A stretch of DNA of 64,000 bases from Streptomyces bacillaris (GCF_003268675.1 NZ_CP029378.1:2976001-3040000), one strand, 5' to 3'. Positions 7,889 to 16,043 are shown, counted from the stretch's first letter. A program made the numbers and translations. Notes: generated by a model from the sequence alone, not told the origin.

Positions 7889-8550
7889 TTGGGGGTGACC
7901 ACCTTGTAGTTCTTCGGCACCTGGGCGTCGGGCCGGCGCAGATAGAGCGGCTGCGGCTCCAGCAGCTCCTGCCCGGCGGCGAGCCGTTCGGCGGCGAGGG
8001 CGGCGAGCGCCCCGGCGGCCACGTGCTCGGGCCCGCGCGCGTCCGGGAAGGCCTCCGGGTAGAGGGCCGCGCCCGCGCCGACCACGGGGAGTCCGGCCAG
8101 CGCCCGGGCGATGTCGGCGGGCCGGTCGACGGCGGGCTCACCCGTACGGGTGCGGGCGTCCTCGTACCGCGCCCAGTACACCTCCTTGCGCCGCGCGTCC
8201 GTCGCCACGGCGAAGGGCCCCTCCACCCCGCCGTCCTGCCCGGCGGCGTACGCGAGGCCGTCCAGGGTGCAGATCCCGTGTACGGGGACGGCGAGGGCGG
8301 AGCCGAAGGTGGCGGCGGTGACCAGGCCGACCCGCAGCCCGGTGTAGGGGCCGGGGCCGGCGCCCACGACCACGCCGGTCACGGCGTCGAGCTTCACCCC
8401 GGCCTCGGCGAGGACCCGGTCGACGGCGGGCAGCAGCAGTTCGCCGTGGCGGCGGGCGTCGACCTGGCCGGAGGAGGCGACGACGGACGTGCCGTCGTGC
8501 AGGGCGACGGTGACGGCGGGGGTGGCGGTATCCATGGCGAGCAAGAGCAC
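7885..8550 (-). CDS. tsaB: tRNA threonylcarbamoyladenosine biosynthesis protein TsaB
   Basis: 221 aa. TsaB (YeaZ) is the ASKHA-fold dimerisation partner of TsaD in t6A synthesis. Visible signatures are LLLAMDTATPAVTVAL at the start, RRHGELLLPAVDRVL, and the conserved GAGPGPYTGLRVGL loop (about 62-75). The usual family start LLLAMDT supports the GTG at 8550 although only a weak RBS precedes it; ATG at 8535 would delete strand 1. It is the first gene of the tsaB-rimI-tsaD-hypothetical operon, all joined by 4-bp overlaps, and divergent from the gene at 8741. Confidence 0.94.
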   Translation of the reverse strand: MLLLAMDTATPAVTVALHDGTSVVASSGQVDARRHGELLLPAVDRVLAEAGVKLDAVTGVVVGAGPGPYTGLRVGLVTAATFGSALAVPVHGICTLDGLAYAAGQDGGVEGPFAVATDARRKEVYWARYEDARTRTGEPAVDRPADIARALAGLPVVGAGAALYPEAFPDARGPEHVAAGALAALAAERLAAGQELLEPQPLYLRRPDAQVPKNYKVVTPK

Positions 8551-8740
8551 GCAAACAGCCTACGGCTCCGCCGACGGCGGTACGGCGCCCGTACGGCGTC
8601 CCGGCCCGCCCGCCGCCTGCTGCTACCGTCACCGGGTATCCGCGGGTACGACGTAAAAGCTTGTACGACAACGTCGGCGCGGCAACCGTCCGGCAACGGT
8701 CGTACGACTCCCGCAGGCGGCGGGCGAAAGGGGATTCACG

Positions 8741-9313
8741 GTGTCAAGGGGAAGCTCGGGAATGGTGGCCGGGCTCACTGCGGCGGCGATCGTCGTGGTC
8801 GGCGTCCTCGCCTACCAGGCATCGGCGAACGCCCCCGATTCGGTGGCGTCCTCCTCCTCCACGCCGAAGGCGTCGGCCTCCGCCTCGGCCTCCGCCCAGC
8901 CCACCGCGAAGCCGAAGCCCACCAAGGACGCCCTGGCGGTCCCGGCGGACTCGGGCACCGGTGAGCGCGTCGTCTACGCGCTGAAGGACCGGCGGGTCTG
9001 GCTGGTGGACGCCGACGGCACATCGCTCCGTACGTTCACGGTGATGCCGAGCCCCGTCAGCCCGCCGCCCGACGTCTACCAGGTCACCTCGCGCTCGGGC
9101 ACGGTCCGGGGCTCGGACGGCGTGCCCATCGAGCACGTGGTGCGCTTCGCCAACGTCGACGACGTCGCGATCGGCTTCAGCGCGGCGCAGGACGGGTCGA
9201 TGGAGCCCCCGGACCCGACGTCGAAGACCGGTGGTGTCCGGATGAAGCGGGCGGACGGCAACGCGATGTGGACGTTCGCGACGGTCGGCGCCAAGGTGGT
9301 CGTGGTCCCGTAG
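8741..9313 (+). CDS. Membrane-anchored protein with degenerate L,D-transpeptidase (YkuD)-like domain
   Basis: 190 aa from a GTG at 8741 with AAGGGG 7 nt upstream. Residues 8-30 form an uncleaved-type anchor (VAGLTAAAIVVVGVLAYQAS), then a Ser/Ala/Pro/Lys-rich spacer to about 65. The domain that follows (RVVYALKDRRVWLVDADGTS, FTVMPSPVSPPPDVYQVTSR, IGFSAAQDG, GGVRMKRADGNAMWTFATVG) has the order and strand pattern of YkuD L,D-transpeptidases. The family's FHG histidine is replaced by FSA, and the SHGC cysteine motif by TGGV. If the relationship is right, it cannot catalyse cross-linking and may bind cell wall. It converges on the small gene at 9401-9604. Confidence 0.75.
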   Translation: MSRGSSGMVAGLTAAAIVVVGVLAYQASANAPDSVASSSSTPKASASASASAQPTAKPKPTKDALAVPADSGTGERVVYALKDRRVWLVDADGTSLRTFTVMPSPVSPPPDVYQVTSRSGTVRGSDGVPIEHVVRFANVDDVAIGFSAAQDGSMEPPDPTSKTGGVRMKRADGNAMWTFATVGAKVVVVP

Positions 9314-9400
9314 GACCGCCACGGCCCCGCGAGGCACGGCTCCGTAAGGCGTGGTCCCGTGGAGGATGCCCTGCCCCTGCGCGGCGGGGCTGCCCGGTCC

Positions 9401-9604
9401 TTACGCGGCCCGGCGGCGCACGGCGCTCCCGTGACCGGTCTCCGCGTCCCCGTCCGTTCCGCCGGCCGCCGCCTCGGGCTCGCTCGGCGGCGGGGTGGAG
9501 ACCGCGGTGGCCGCGGCGCACGAGGCCAGCAGGTCCTTCATCGACAGGTCGGACGGCGTCGGCTGCTGCCGGGGCGGCCGCTCCGCGCGCTCGGGCGTCG
9601 GCAT
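9401..9604 (-). CDS. Small Pro/Ala-rich protein, function unknown
   Basis: 67 aa, MPTPERAERPPRQQPTPSDL at the start. The ATG at 9604 has a perfect AGGAGG 5 nt upstream, the best RBS in this stretch and the main reason to accept the gene. The middle (LSMKDLLASCAAATAVS) could form a short helix; both ends are disordered-looking, the first Arg/Pro-rich and the second Gly/Asp/Glu-rich, with a basic VRRRAA end. No known domain is visible. A GGTTAGG-CAGA-CCTAACC palindrome lies 32 bp upstream of the start and resembles an iron-regulator box, so expression may respond to iron. Confidence 0.6.
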   Translation of the reverse strand: MPTPERAERPPRQQPTPSDLSMKDLLASCAAATAVSTPPPSEPEAAAGGTDGDAETGHGSAVRRRAA

Positions 9605-9635
9605 GGATGCCTCCTGGGGTTCCGGTGGAGGTCGT

Positions 9636-9653
9636 GGTTAGGCAGACCTAACC
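9636..9653. promoter_or_regulatory. Iron-box-like palindrome (DmdR/DtxR type)
   Basis: GGTTAGG-CAGA-CCTAACC is a perfect 7-4-7 inverted repeat. Over 16 bases, GGTTAGGCAGACCTAA differs at only two positions from the core of the Streptomyces desferrioxamine-gene iron box (TTAGGTTAGGCTCACCTAA). It sits just upstream of the small gene at 9604 and downstream of tsaE. DmdR1 would be the expected repressor. The assignment rests on motif similarity alone. Confidence 0.55.
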
Positions 9654-9746
9654 AGGTCTCGTACCCATGTGACCACGACCACGGTCCCGTACGCAACAAT
9701 TTACCGACAGCCCGTCGGGAAAGCGACCTCCGCGCAGGAGCGGGCG

Positions 9747-10412
9747 TTACGCCAGCTCGTCCCGCAGCCCCGCCCAGCGCGGGCCGATGCCCATCAGGGT
9801 CACCTCGCGCCGCTCGTCGTCCGTGTCGCCGGTGGCGCGGTCGATGAGCACGCGGAGCCGGTCCTCGGACAGCTCCTCGACCTTGCCGTCGCCCCACTCC
9901 ACGACCACCACCGACTCCGGCAGCGAGACGTCGAGGTCCAGGTCCTCCATCTCGTCGAGCCCGCCGCCCAGGCGGTACGCGTCCACGTGGACGAGGGCGG
10001 GTCCCTGGACCAGCGAGGGGTGGACGCGGGCGATGACGAAGGTGGGCGAGGTGACCGCCCCCCGCACGCCGAGGCCCTCCCCGAGCCCGCGGGTCAGCGT
10101 CGTCTTCCCGGCGCCCAGCTCGCCCGTGAGCATCACCAGGTCGCCGGGGGCGAGGACCCGGGCGAGGCGGCGGCCCAGGTCCTGCATCTGTTCGGGGGAC
10201 TCGACGGTGAGCGTGACGGTGACGGCCGTCCCGGTGCCGGTGACGGAGGTTCCGGTGCCGGTGACGGAGGTTCCGGTGCCGGTGACGGAGGTTCCGGTGC
10301 CGGTGACGGAGGTTCCGGTGCCGGGGACGGACGGTCCGGTTCCGGGCGTTCCGGTGCCGGGGACGGGCGTCCCGGTGCTATCGACGGCCGGGCTGCTGTG
10401 CGGTGCTTCCAT
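9747..10412 (-). CDS. tsaE: tRNA threonylcarbamoyladenosine biosynthesis ATPase TsaE
   Basis: 221 aa from the ATG at 10412. The conserved TsaE domain starts at about residue 60: LTVESPEQMQDLGRRLA, then the P-loop GELGAGKTTLTRGLGEGLG (about 92-110), TSPTFVIARVH, HVDAYRL and VVVEWGDGKVEEL. TsaE is the ATPase that resets the TsaB-TsaD complex. The usual length is about 150-170 aa; the extra about 55 N-terminal residues are a Gly/Thr/Ser/Val repeat (TGTGTSV units) encoded by 21-bp tandem repeats. The first 35 bases overlap the end of the upstream hydrolase gene, so coupling is likely. A TTG at 10421 is an alternative start. Confidence 0.93.
   Translation of the reverse strand: MEAPHSSPAVDSTGTPVPGTGTPGTGPSVPGTGTSVTGTGTSVTGTGTSVTGTGTSVTGTGTAVTVTLTVESPEQMQDLGRRLARVLAPGDLVMLTGELGAGKTTLTRGLGEGLGVRGAVTSPTFVIARVHPSLVQGPALVHVDAYRLGGGLDEMEDLDLDVSLPESVVVVEWGDGKVEELSEDRLRVLIDRATGDTDDERREVTLMGIGPRWAGLRDELA
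10231..10335 (-). repeat. 21-bp coding tandem repeat in tsaE
   Basis: Four perfect copies of a 21-bp unit, beginning CCGGTGCCGGTGACGGAG on the plus strand (10231-10314), plus a diverged fifth to 10335 and further decay to about 10370. Each unit encodes seven residues of the TsaE leader (TGTGTSV). Identity among copies points to recent expansion. Confidence 0.92.
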
Positions 10413-11631
10413 GCTCGCCAACGTTAGCGGCAGCCACCGCTCCGGCGCGTACGAGCAGGTCGGCCAGCCGGTCGGTGACCGTCTCCGGGTGCTCCAGCAT
10501 CACCAGGTGCCCGGCGTCCGGGACCAGGATCAGCTCGGCGTCCGGCAGCACGTCCGCGATGGCCTCGCTGTGCGAGCTGGGGGTGACCAGATCCTTCTCC
10601 CCCGCCAGGATCAGCACCGGCAGATCCCGGAAGACGGGCAGCGCACCGCTCTTGTCGTGCTCGGTGAAGGCCGGGTAGAACTCGGCCACCACATCGATCG
10701 GGGTCGACTCGATCAGCCGCTCCGCGAACCGGGCGACCGCCGGGTCCACGTCCCGCGAGCTGAACGAATACCGCTTGATCAGCCCCGCGAAGAGGTCGGC
10801 CGTGGCCCGGCGCCCCTTCTCCACCAGCTCCGCCTGTGTCCCCAGCGCCCGCAGCACCCCCGGCAGCACCCGGCGCACCGCCCGCACACCCGCCACGGGC
10901 AGCCCGAAGTTCACCTCGCCCAGCCTGCCGCTGGAGGTGCCGACGAACGCGACGGCGGCGACCCGGTCGCGGATGAGGTCCGGGTACTGGTCGGCCAGCG
11001 CCATCACCGTCATGCCGCCCATGGAGTGGCCGACGAGCACGATCCGCCCCTCGGGAACCGCCGCGTCGATGACGGCCTTCAGATCGCGGCCGAGCTGATC
11101 GATGCCGAGCGCCACCCCGTCCGCCTGGGCCCGGCCGCGCTCGGAGTGGCCGTGGCTGCGCTGGTCCCAGTGGACGGTGCGGACGAGGCCGCGCAGGGCG
11201 GCGCGCTGGAAGTGCCAGGAGTCCTGGCCGAGGCAGTAGCCGTGGCTGAAGACGACGGTGACGGGGGCGGGGGCCTTGCGCCCGAAGAGCCGACGGCGGC
11301 GGCTGCCACCGGAGCCGGCACCGGTCCCGCCTTCCGGCTGCGCGGGCTGGACCTCGTCGACCTCGTAGTACAGCTCGGTCCCGTCGTCGGCGATCGCCCG
11401 GCCCGGGGTGCCGCGCAGGGAGCCGTACGGTCCGGTGGCGTCCAGCGCGAGGCGGGCCTTCTTGCGCATCCCGCGCCCGACGGTGAGCCGCTCCACGGCG
11501 ACCCCGGCGGCCGCACCCGCGGCGAGCACCCCTATGGCGGCCCCGGCGACACCCGCCCGCCGCCACCCGGCCGCCGTGCTCGCGGCCGCCGCCACGACGT
11601 CCCCCGCCGCCCCCGCGCTGCTGTCACTCAC
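10378..11631 (-). CDS. Alpha/beta hydrolase, probably membrane-anchored
   Basis: 417 aa from a GTG at 11631, overlapping the alr stop by 8 bp. An N-terminal Ala/Gly/Val-rich segment (about 26-47) may be a membrane anchor. The hydrolase core begins with TVVFSHGYCLGQDSWHFQ (oxyanion region) and QRSHGHSERG. The nucleophile elbow GHSMGGMTVM has Ser at the centre, and the late DAGHLVMLEHPE supplies His; the acid is probably Asp in LAGEKDLVTP. It resembles lipase/esterase-type hydrolases found next to alr and tsaE across Streptomyces; the substrate is unknown. A variable cap region lies between the elbow and the LAGEKD motif. Confidence 0.88.
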   Translation of the reverse strand: MSDSSAGAAGDVVAAAASTAAGWRRAGVAGAAIGVLAAGAAAGVAVERLTVGRGMRKKARLALDATGPYGSLRGTPGRAIADDGTELYYEVDEVQPAQPEGGTGAGSGGSRRRRLFGRKAPAPVTVVFSHGYCLGQDSWHFQRAALRGLVRTVHWDQRSHGHSERGRAQADGVALGIDQLGRDLKAVIDAAVPEGRIVLVGHSMGGMTVMALADQYPDLIRDRVAAVAFVGTSSGRLGEVNFGLPVAGVRAVRRVLPGVLRALGTQAELVEKGRRATADLFAGLIKRYSFSSRDVDPAVARFAERLIESTPIDVVAEFYPAFTEHDKSGALPVFRDLPVLILAGEKDLVTPSSHSEAIADVLPDAELILVPDAGHLVMLEHPETVTDRLADLLVRAGAVAAANVGEHGSTAQQPGRR

Positions 11632-13246
11632 CGCGCCGGGCCTCCGCTCGGGTCGGGTCTGCGGTCGTGGGCGCGGTGCGGGCCGTTCCGTGCGCGGGCC
11701 CGGCTGCCGCGCCGCCGCTCATGTGGCCGGCCGTCCCGGCCGTGGTCGGGGACGCCGTGCCGTTCACGTGGTCGGCAGCCTCGCTCCCGGCCCCGGCGGC
11801 TGCCGTCCCGTTCACGTAACCGGCCGTCCCGGCCGTGGTCGGGGACGCCGTGCCGTTCACGTGCTCGGCAGCCTCGCTCCCGGCCCCGGCGGCTGCCGTC
11901 CCGTTCACGTAACCGGCCGTCCCGGCTGTGGTCGCGAACGCCGTGCCGTTCACGCGCTCGGCCGTCCCGCCCACGGTTCCGGCCGTCCTGCTCGCGGCCT
12001 CGCTCGCCGTGCCGCGCACGGTCGCGGCCACCCCGCTCACGGTCCCGGCCGCCGCCACCCCGTCCCCGTGCCCCGCCGTCCCGGCCGACTCGTCCACGGC
12101 CCCGGTCGACTCGTTCACGTACACCCTCGGGACCCGCGTCCCGATCCGGGTGACGATCTCGTATCCGATCGTGTCGGCGGCCACCGCCCAGTCCTCCACG
12201 CTCGGCTCGCCCCGGTCGCCCGGGCCGAAGAGCAGTGCCTCCGCGCCCGGTTCGGGGCGGTCGCCACCGAGGTCGACGACGAACTGGTCCATGGCGACGC
12301 GGCCCGCCGCCGTACGGACCCGGCCGCCGACCAGGACGGGACCCCGGCCCGACGCGTGGCGCGGGATGCCGTCCGCGTAGCCGACGGGGATCAGGCCGAG
12401 CGTCGTCTCGTCGGCGGTGGCGTAGTGGTGGCCGTAGCTGACGCCGTGACCGGCGGGGACGTCCTTCACCAGGGCCACGGCGGCGGCGAGGGTCATCACC
12501 GGGCGGAGCCCCAGCTCGGCGGGGGTGCCCAGCTCGGGGGCGGGCGAGATGCCGTACATCGCGATGCCGGTCCGTACGAGATCGAAGTGGGTCTCGGGGA
12601 GCGTCAGCGTGGCAGGGGAGTTGGCGAGGTGGCGCACCTCGGGGTCGACGCCCTCCTTCTCGGCGTACGCGACCATGTCCCGGAACGCGGAGAGCTGGGC
12701 GGCGACGGAGGGGTGGCCCGGCTCGTCGGCGCAGGCGAGGTGGGACCAGAGGCCGGTGATCCGGATGGCGCCCGTCCGCTCGGCGGCGCGGGCCTCGGCG
12801 ACGAGTTCCGGCCAGTCGGCGGGCTGGCAGCCGGCCCGCCCGAGCCCGGTGTCGGCCTTGAGCTGGACGCGGGCCGGGCGACCGGCGGCAGCGGCCCCCG
12901 CGACGGCCTCGCGCAACGACCACAAGGCACTCACCGACACGTCGATGTCGGCCTCGATCGCCTCGCGCCAGGGACCGCCCGGCGTCCAGAGCCAGCACAT
13001 GATCCGGCCGTCCAGACCGGCGGCCCGCAGGGCGAGGGCCTCGTGCGGGGTGGCGGTGCCGAGCCAGGTGGCCCCGGCCTCCCGCGCGGCCCGCGCGCAC
13101 GGCACGGCCCCGTGCCCGTACCCGTCGGACTTCACCACGGCCATGAGCTGCGCCCCGGCCGCACGCTCGCGCAGGGCACGCACGTTGGCGCGCAGCGCGG
13201 CGAGGTCGATCTCGGCACGGGCTCTCAGGGACGCGGTCTCGTTCAT
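11624..13246 (-). CDS. alr: Alanine racemase with long repetitive C-terminal tail
   Basis: 540 aa from the ATG at 13246. It is a PLP-dependent enzyme making D-alanine for peptidoglycan. The PLP lysine is in VVKSDGYGHGA (Lys about 39). The second catalytic residue, Tyr, is in TGIAMYGISP, and YGHHY, GLIPVGYADGIPR and MDQFVVDLG are also family signatures. The barrel and C-terminal domain end near residue 378 (EIVTRIGTRVPRVYV), giving a normal length. About 160 further residues are Ala/Gly/Thr-rich, built partly from 31-aa repeats with VNGTA and TTAGTAGYVNGTA blocks, and end EARRGE. I know no function for such a tail. First gene of the alr-hydrolase-tsaE operon. Confidence 0.94.
   Translation of the reverse strand: MNETASLRARAEIDLAALRANVRALRERAAGAQLMAVVKSDGYGHGAVPCARAAREAGATWLGTATPHEALALRAAGLDGRIMCWLWTPGGPWREAIEADIDVSVSALWSLREAVAGAAAAGRPARVQLKADTGLGRAGCQPADWPELVAEARAAERTGAIRITGLWSHLACADEPGHPSVAAQLSAFRDMVAYAEKEGVDPEVRHLANSPATLTLPETHFDLVRTGIAMYGISPAPELGTPAELGLRPVMTLAAAVALVKDVPAGHGVSYGHHYATADETTLGLIPVGYADGIPRHASGRGPVLVGGRVRTAAGRVAMDQFVVDLGGDRPEPGAEALLFGPGDRGEPSVEDWAVAADTIGYEIVTRIGTRVPRVYVNESTGAVDESAGTAGHGDGVAAAGTVSGVAATVRGTASEAASRTAGTVGGTAERVNGTAFATTAGTAGYVNGTAAAGAGSEAAEHVNGTASPTTAGTAGYVNGTAAAGAGSEAADHVNGTASPTTAGTAGHMSGGAAAGPAHGTARTAPTTADPTRAEARRGE
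11727..11965 (-). repeat. 93-bp coding tandem repeat in alr tail
   Basis: Two nearly identical 93-bp copies (11727-11819, 11820-11912) and about half of a third (11913-11965), each starting CCGGCCGTCCCGGC on the plus strand, encode 31-aa blocks in the tail of alanine racemase. The period is in frame. A shorter internal period (CCGTTCACGT elements) is also visible. Confidence 0.92.
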
Positions 13247-13306
13247 CGCGCCCAGTGTCTCAGAGGCGCCGGTCCCCTCCCCGGTACCGCACGCCGGTAT
13301 CCACAC

Positions 13307-13693
13307 CTATGTACGTTTCATCACATGCTTGAGGTGGTCGACGAGAACGGGCACATGGCTGTCGGCCACGTCCTTGACGGCGGTGATCAGCGTGACCGGG
13401 CCGCCCTCGCGCACCAGCCCCACCAGCCGTTCGACGGCCTCGGTGTGGGCCGGGTCGTCCAGCTCGGTGCGGTAGCGCTCGACGAATGCGTCGTGCCGGG
13501 CGCCGGACCGGTCCTGGTGGTACCAGGAGCGCAGCTCGTCCGAGGGGGTGATGTCCTTCAGCCACACGTCGATGGCGGCGCGCTCCTTGGAGACTCCGCG
13601 CGGCCAGAGCCGGTCGACGAGGACGCGGGTGCCGTCGCCGTCCTCGGGCGGGTCGTAGACCCTGCGTACGCGTACGGGTTCGCTGCCGCTCAC
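13307..13693 (-). CDS. DUF488 family protein
   Basis: 128 aa from the GTG at 13693, which has AAAGGGG 8 nt upstream; the open frame reaches 13747 without a better start. The sequence VRVRRVYDPPEDGDGTRVLV, LWPRGVSKERAAIDVWLKDI, PSDELRSWYHQD and VTLITAVKD is diagnostic of the YeaO-like branch of DUF488, a small cytosolic family of uncertain function, sometimes linked to stress. It stands alone between alr and the NAD(P)HX repair gene, 60 bp upstream of alr on the same strand. Confidence 0.88.
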   Translation of the reverse strand: MSGSEPVRVRRVYDPPEDGDGTRVLVDRLWPRGVSKERAAIDVWLKDITPSDELRSWYHQDRSGARHDAFVERYRTELDDPAHTEAVERLVGLVREGGPVTLITAVKDVADSHVPVLVDHLKHVMKRT

Positions 13694-13824
13694 CGTGCCG
13701 GCCCCTTTCCTGGTCCTGCCGGGACCTCCACCTTCGCCCCCGCGCACCCCGCCCGCGAGTCACACACCTCCCCCGCGCTCTCTCTGCCTCTCCCGCACGC
13801 CCTGCCTCACGCGCGTGCCCTGCC

Positions 13825-15282
13825 TCACCCCGCCCGCACGTCGCGCCAGGCCGCCGGGAGGGCGTCCGCCACGTCCTGGGCGGAGAGCGGGCCGCCGTCG
13901 GAGCCGTGCCAGGCGGCGAGTCCGTGGAGGTAGGCGCCGACGGAGGCGGCGTCGCGCGGGGCGAGCCCGGCCGCCAGCAGCGACCCGGTCAGCCCGGAGA
14001 GCACATCGCCGCTGCCCGCCGTGGCCAGCCAGCCGGTCCCGGTCGGGTTGACCCGCACGGGGGTGTCCCGGGCCTCGGCCACCAGGGTCGTGGAGCCCTT
14101 GAGGAGGACGGTGGCGCGGTAGCGGGCGGCCAGTTCCCGTACGGCGGCGAGCCGCCCGGCCTCCACCTCCTCGCGCGCCACGCCGAGCAGGGCGGCGGCC
14201 TCCCCGGCGTGCGGGGTCAGGACGGTGGCGGCGGTCCGGTGGCGTACGGTCTCGGGCTCCAGCAGCCGCAGCCCGTCGGCGTCGACGAGTACGGGGACGT
14301 CGGCGGCCAGCACGTCGGCGGCCGCCTCCTCCGCCCACCGGCCGTCCCCGAGGCCGGGCCCGAGCACCCACGCCTGGACGCGGCCGGCCTTCGACGGCGG
14401 CCCGGCGTGCACCAGGGTCTCCGGGAAGCGGGCGATCACCGCGTCCGCGCCGGGCCCCACGTACCGCACGGCCCCCGCCCCGCCGCGCAGCGCGCCCGCG
14501 ACCGCCAGGACCGCCGCGCCCGGGTAGCGCTCGGACCCGGCGACGACGCCGACGACGCCCCGGCTGTACTTGTCGCTCCCGGCCCCCGGCACCGGGAGCA
14601 GCGCCGCCACGTCCGCGTACTGGAGCGCCTCCAGGTCCGGCGGCTCCGGCAGCTCCGGCCCGAGCCCGATGTCCACCAGCCGCAGGGCGCCCGCGTGTTC
14701 GGCGGCCGGGTCGATCAGGAGGCCCGGCTTGTACGTGCCGAAGGTGACGGTCGCGTCGGCGCGGACGGCCTCGCCGTGCACCTCCCCGCTGTCGGCCTCG
14801 ACGCCGCTGGGCAGGTCGACGGCGACGACGGGGGTGCGGTCCCGGTCCCGGAGCACCGCCCGCAGCAGGGCGACCGCGTCGTCGCGGAGCCCGCCGCGCC
14901 CGCCGATGCCGGTGATGCCGTCCACGACGAGGTCCAGGGTGCCGTCGATGTCGTCCGGCCCGTCGGCCACCTGTCCCCCGGCGGCCAGCAGCGCGGCGAG
15001 GCCGCCCGCGTGCGCCCGGTCGGGCGAGAGGAGGAGGGCGCGCACCCCGGCGCCCCGGCGGGCGAGCCGCGCACCGGCGTACAGGGCGTCGCCCCCGTTG
15101 TCGCCGCCGCCGACCAGGAGCAGGACCCGGGACCCGTACACCCGGCCGGTGCGCCGGAGCAGATCGCCGCAGGCGGCGGCGAGCCCGGCGGCGGCCCGCT
15201 GCATCAGGGCACCTTCCGGCACCCGCTTCATGAGGGCGGCCTCGGCGGCCCGTACGGTCTCCACGCTGTAGGCACGTCGCAT
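13825..15282 (-). CDS. nnr: Bifunctional NAD(P)H-hydrate epimerase / ADP-dependent NAD(P)H-hydrate dehydratase
   Basis: 485 aa, a fusion of NnrE and NnrD that repairs hydrated NAD(P)H. N-terminal epimerase: RRAYSVETVRAAEAALM, LVGGGDNGGDALYAGARLA (about 57-75) and VAVDLPSGVEADSG. C-terminal ribokinase-like dehydratase: DKYSRGVVGVVAGSERYPGA, LVDADGLRLL, LTPHAGEAAALLG, LLKGSTTLVA and the GTGWLATAGSGDVLSGLTGSLLA signature with the catalytic Asp (about 436). Length and order are those of the usual fused enzyme. It ends RDVRAG. A pyrimidine-rich stretch without a clear hairpin separates it from the DUF488 gene. Confidence 0.94.
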   Translation of the reverse strand: MRRAYSVETVRAAEAALMKRVPEGALMQRAAAGLAAACGDLLRRTGRVYGSRVLLLVGGGDNGGDALYAGARLARRGAGVRALLLSPDRAHAGGLAALLAAGGQVADGPDDIDGTLDLVVDGITGIGGRGGLRDDAVALLRAVLRDRDRTPVVAVDLPSGVEADSGEVHGEAVRADATVTFGTYKPGLLIDPAAEHAGALRLVDIGLGPELPEPPDLEALQYADVAALLPVPGAGSDKYSRGVVGVVAGSERYPGAAVLAVAGALRGGAGAVRYVGPGADAVIARFPETLVHAGPPSKAGRVQAWVLGPGLGDGRWAEEAAADVLAADVPVLVDADGLRLLEPETVRHRTAATVLTPHAGEAAALLGVAREEVEAGRLAAVRELAARYRATVLLKGSTTLVAEARDTPVRVNPTGTGWLATAGSGDVLSGLTGSLLAAGLAPRDAASVGAYLHGLAAWHGSDGGPLSAQDVADALPAAWRDVRAG

Positions 15283-15674
15283 GGGACCAACCCTGGGCGA
15301 TCACACCAACGGACGCCACCCCCACGGGGCGAGCGGCACACGCCGACCGGGGCCACCGGGCCGACCGGCGCCCAACGGAGCCGGCCGGGCCAACCGGGCC
15401 AGCGGTCAGGGCCGGCCGGGGCCACCGGGCCCTGAGGCCTCCGCCCCGCACCCGAGGGCCCCTCCGCGGACCCGCACCCACGGAAGCGGGACCACCCCAC
15501 GGGAGTAGCCCCCACGGAAGCGAACCCGCCCTGCGAGGCCGGTCGCCACCCTCACAGGTCCAGCGGCCGGTCACACCGGCGGCCGCCACGCCGCAGGACC
15601 AGCGGCCGACGGACGGGGCCGACCGGGCCCCGTCCGGAGGCAGACGCGCCCCGCAGGGGTGCGAAGGCGCCCCC
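15283..15674. other. 392-bp intergenic region, no gene seen
   Basis: Lies between acpS and nnr, both on the minus strand. It is extremely GC-rich, with many imperfect short repeats of the GGGCCACCGGGCC / CCGACCGG type at about 15340-15430. No frame has an RBS plus convincing protein. It may hold the nnr promoter, but I see no clear -10/-35. Confidence 0.5.
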
Positions 15675-16043
15675 TCACCCCTCCGCGATCACCACCGCCG
15701 ACGCCACCCCCGCGTCATGGCTGAGCGAGACGTGCCAGCCGCGGACGCCCAGTTCGGCCGCGCGGGCGGCGACCGTGCCGGTCACCCGCAGGCGGGGCTG
15801 CCCGCTCTCCTCGACCCAGACCTCCGCGTCGCTCCAGAGCAGCCCGCCGGGCGCGCCGAGCGCCTTGGCGAGGGCCTCCTTCGCGGCGAAGCGGGCGGCG
15901 AGCGAGGCGATGCCGCGCCGCTCGCCGCTGGGGAGTGTCAGCTCGCTCTCGACGAAGAGCCGGTCGGCCAGCTGGGGCGTACGCTCCAGCGCGGCGCCGA
16001 ACCGCTCGATCTCGGCCACGTCGATCCCGACTCCGATGATCAC
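15675..16043 (-). CDS. acpS: Holo-[acyl-carrier-protein] synthase AcpS
   Basis: 122 aa from a GTG at 16043. It transfers 4'-phosphopantetheine from CoA to apo-ACP. The N-terminus [14 protein letters not shown] contains the Mg-binding Asp8, and [13 protein letters not shown] (about 50-62) has the Glu of the W/FxxKEA motif. The C-terminal [18 protein letters not shown] is the family end. Length is normal. It is 45 bp downstream of glmS on the same strand, the usual actinobacterial glmS-acpS-nnr neighbourhood. Confidence 0.96.
   Translation of the reverse strand: MIIGVGIDVAEIERFGAALERTPQLADRLFVESELTLPSGERRGIASLAARFAAKEALAKALGAPGGLLWSDAEVWVEESGQPRLRVTGTVAARAAELGVRGWHVSLSHDAGVASAVVIAEG

Noticed and set aside
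10231..11965. Possible CRISPR-like repeats
   Set aside because: Units are directly adjacent without spacers, in frame with genes and of 21 and 93 bp, so they are coding tandem repeats.
9787..12153. 788-codon plus-strand frame with SRPPRSRPRR repeats
   Set aside because: It is the mirror of tsaE, the hydrolase and the alr repeat tail; its repeats come from the coding repeats on the other strand.
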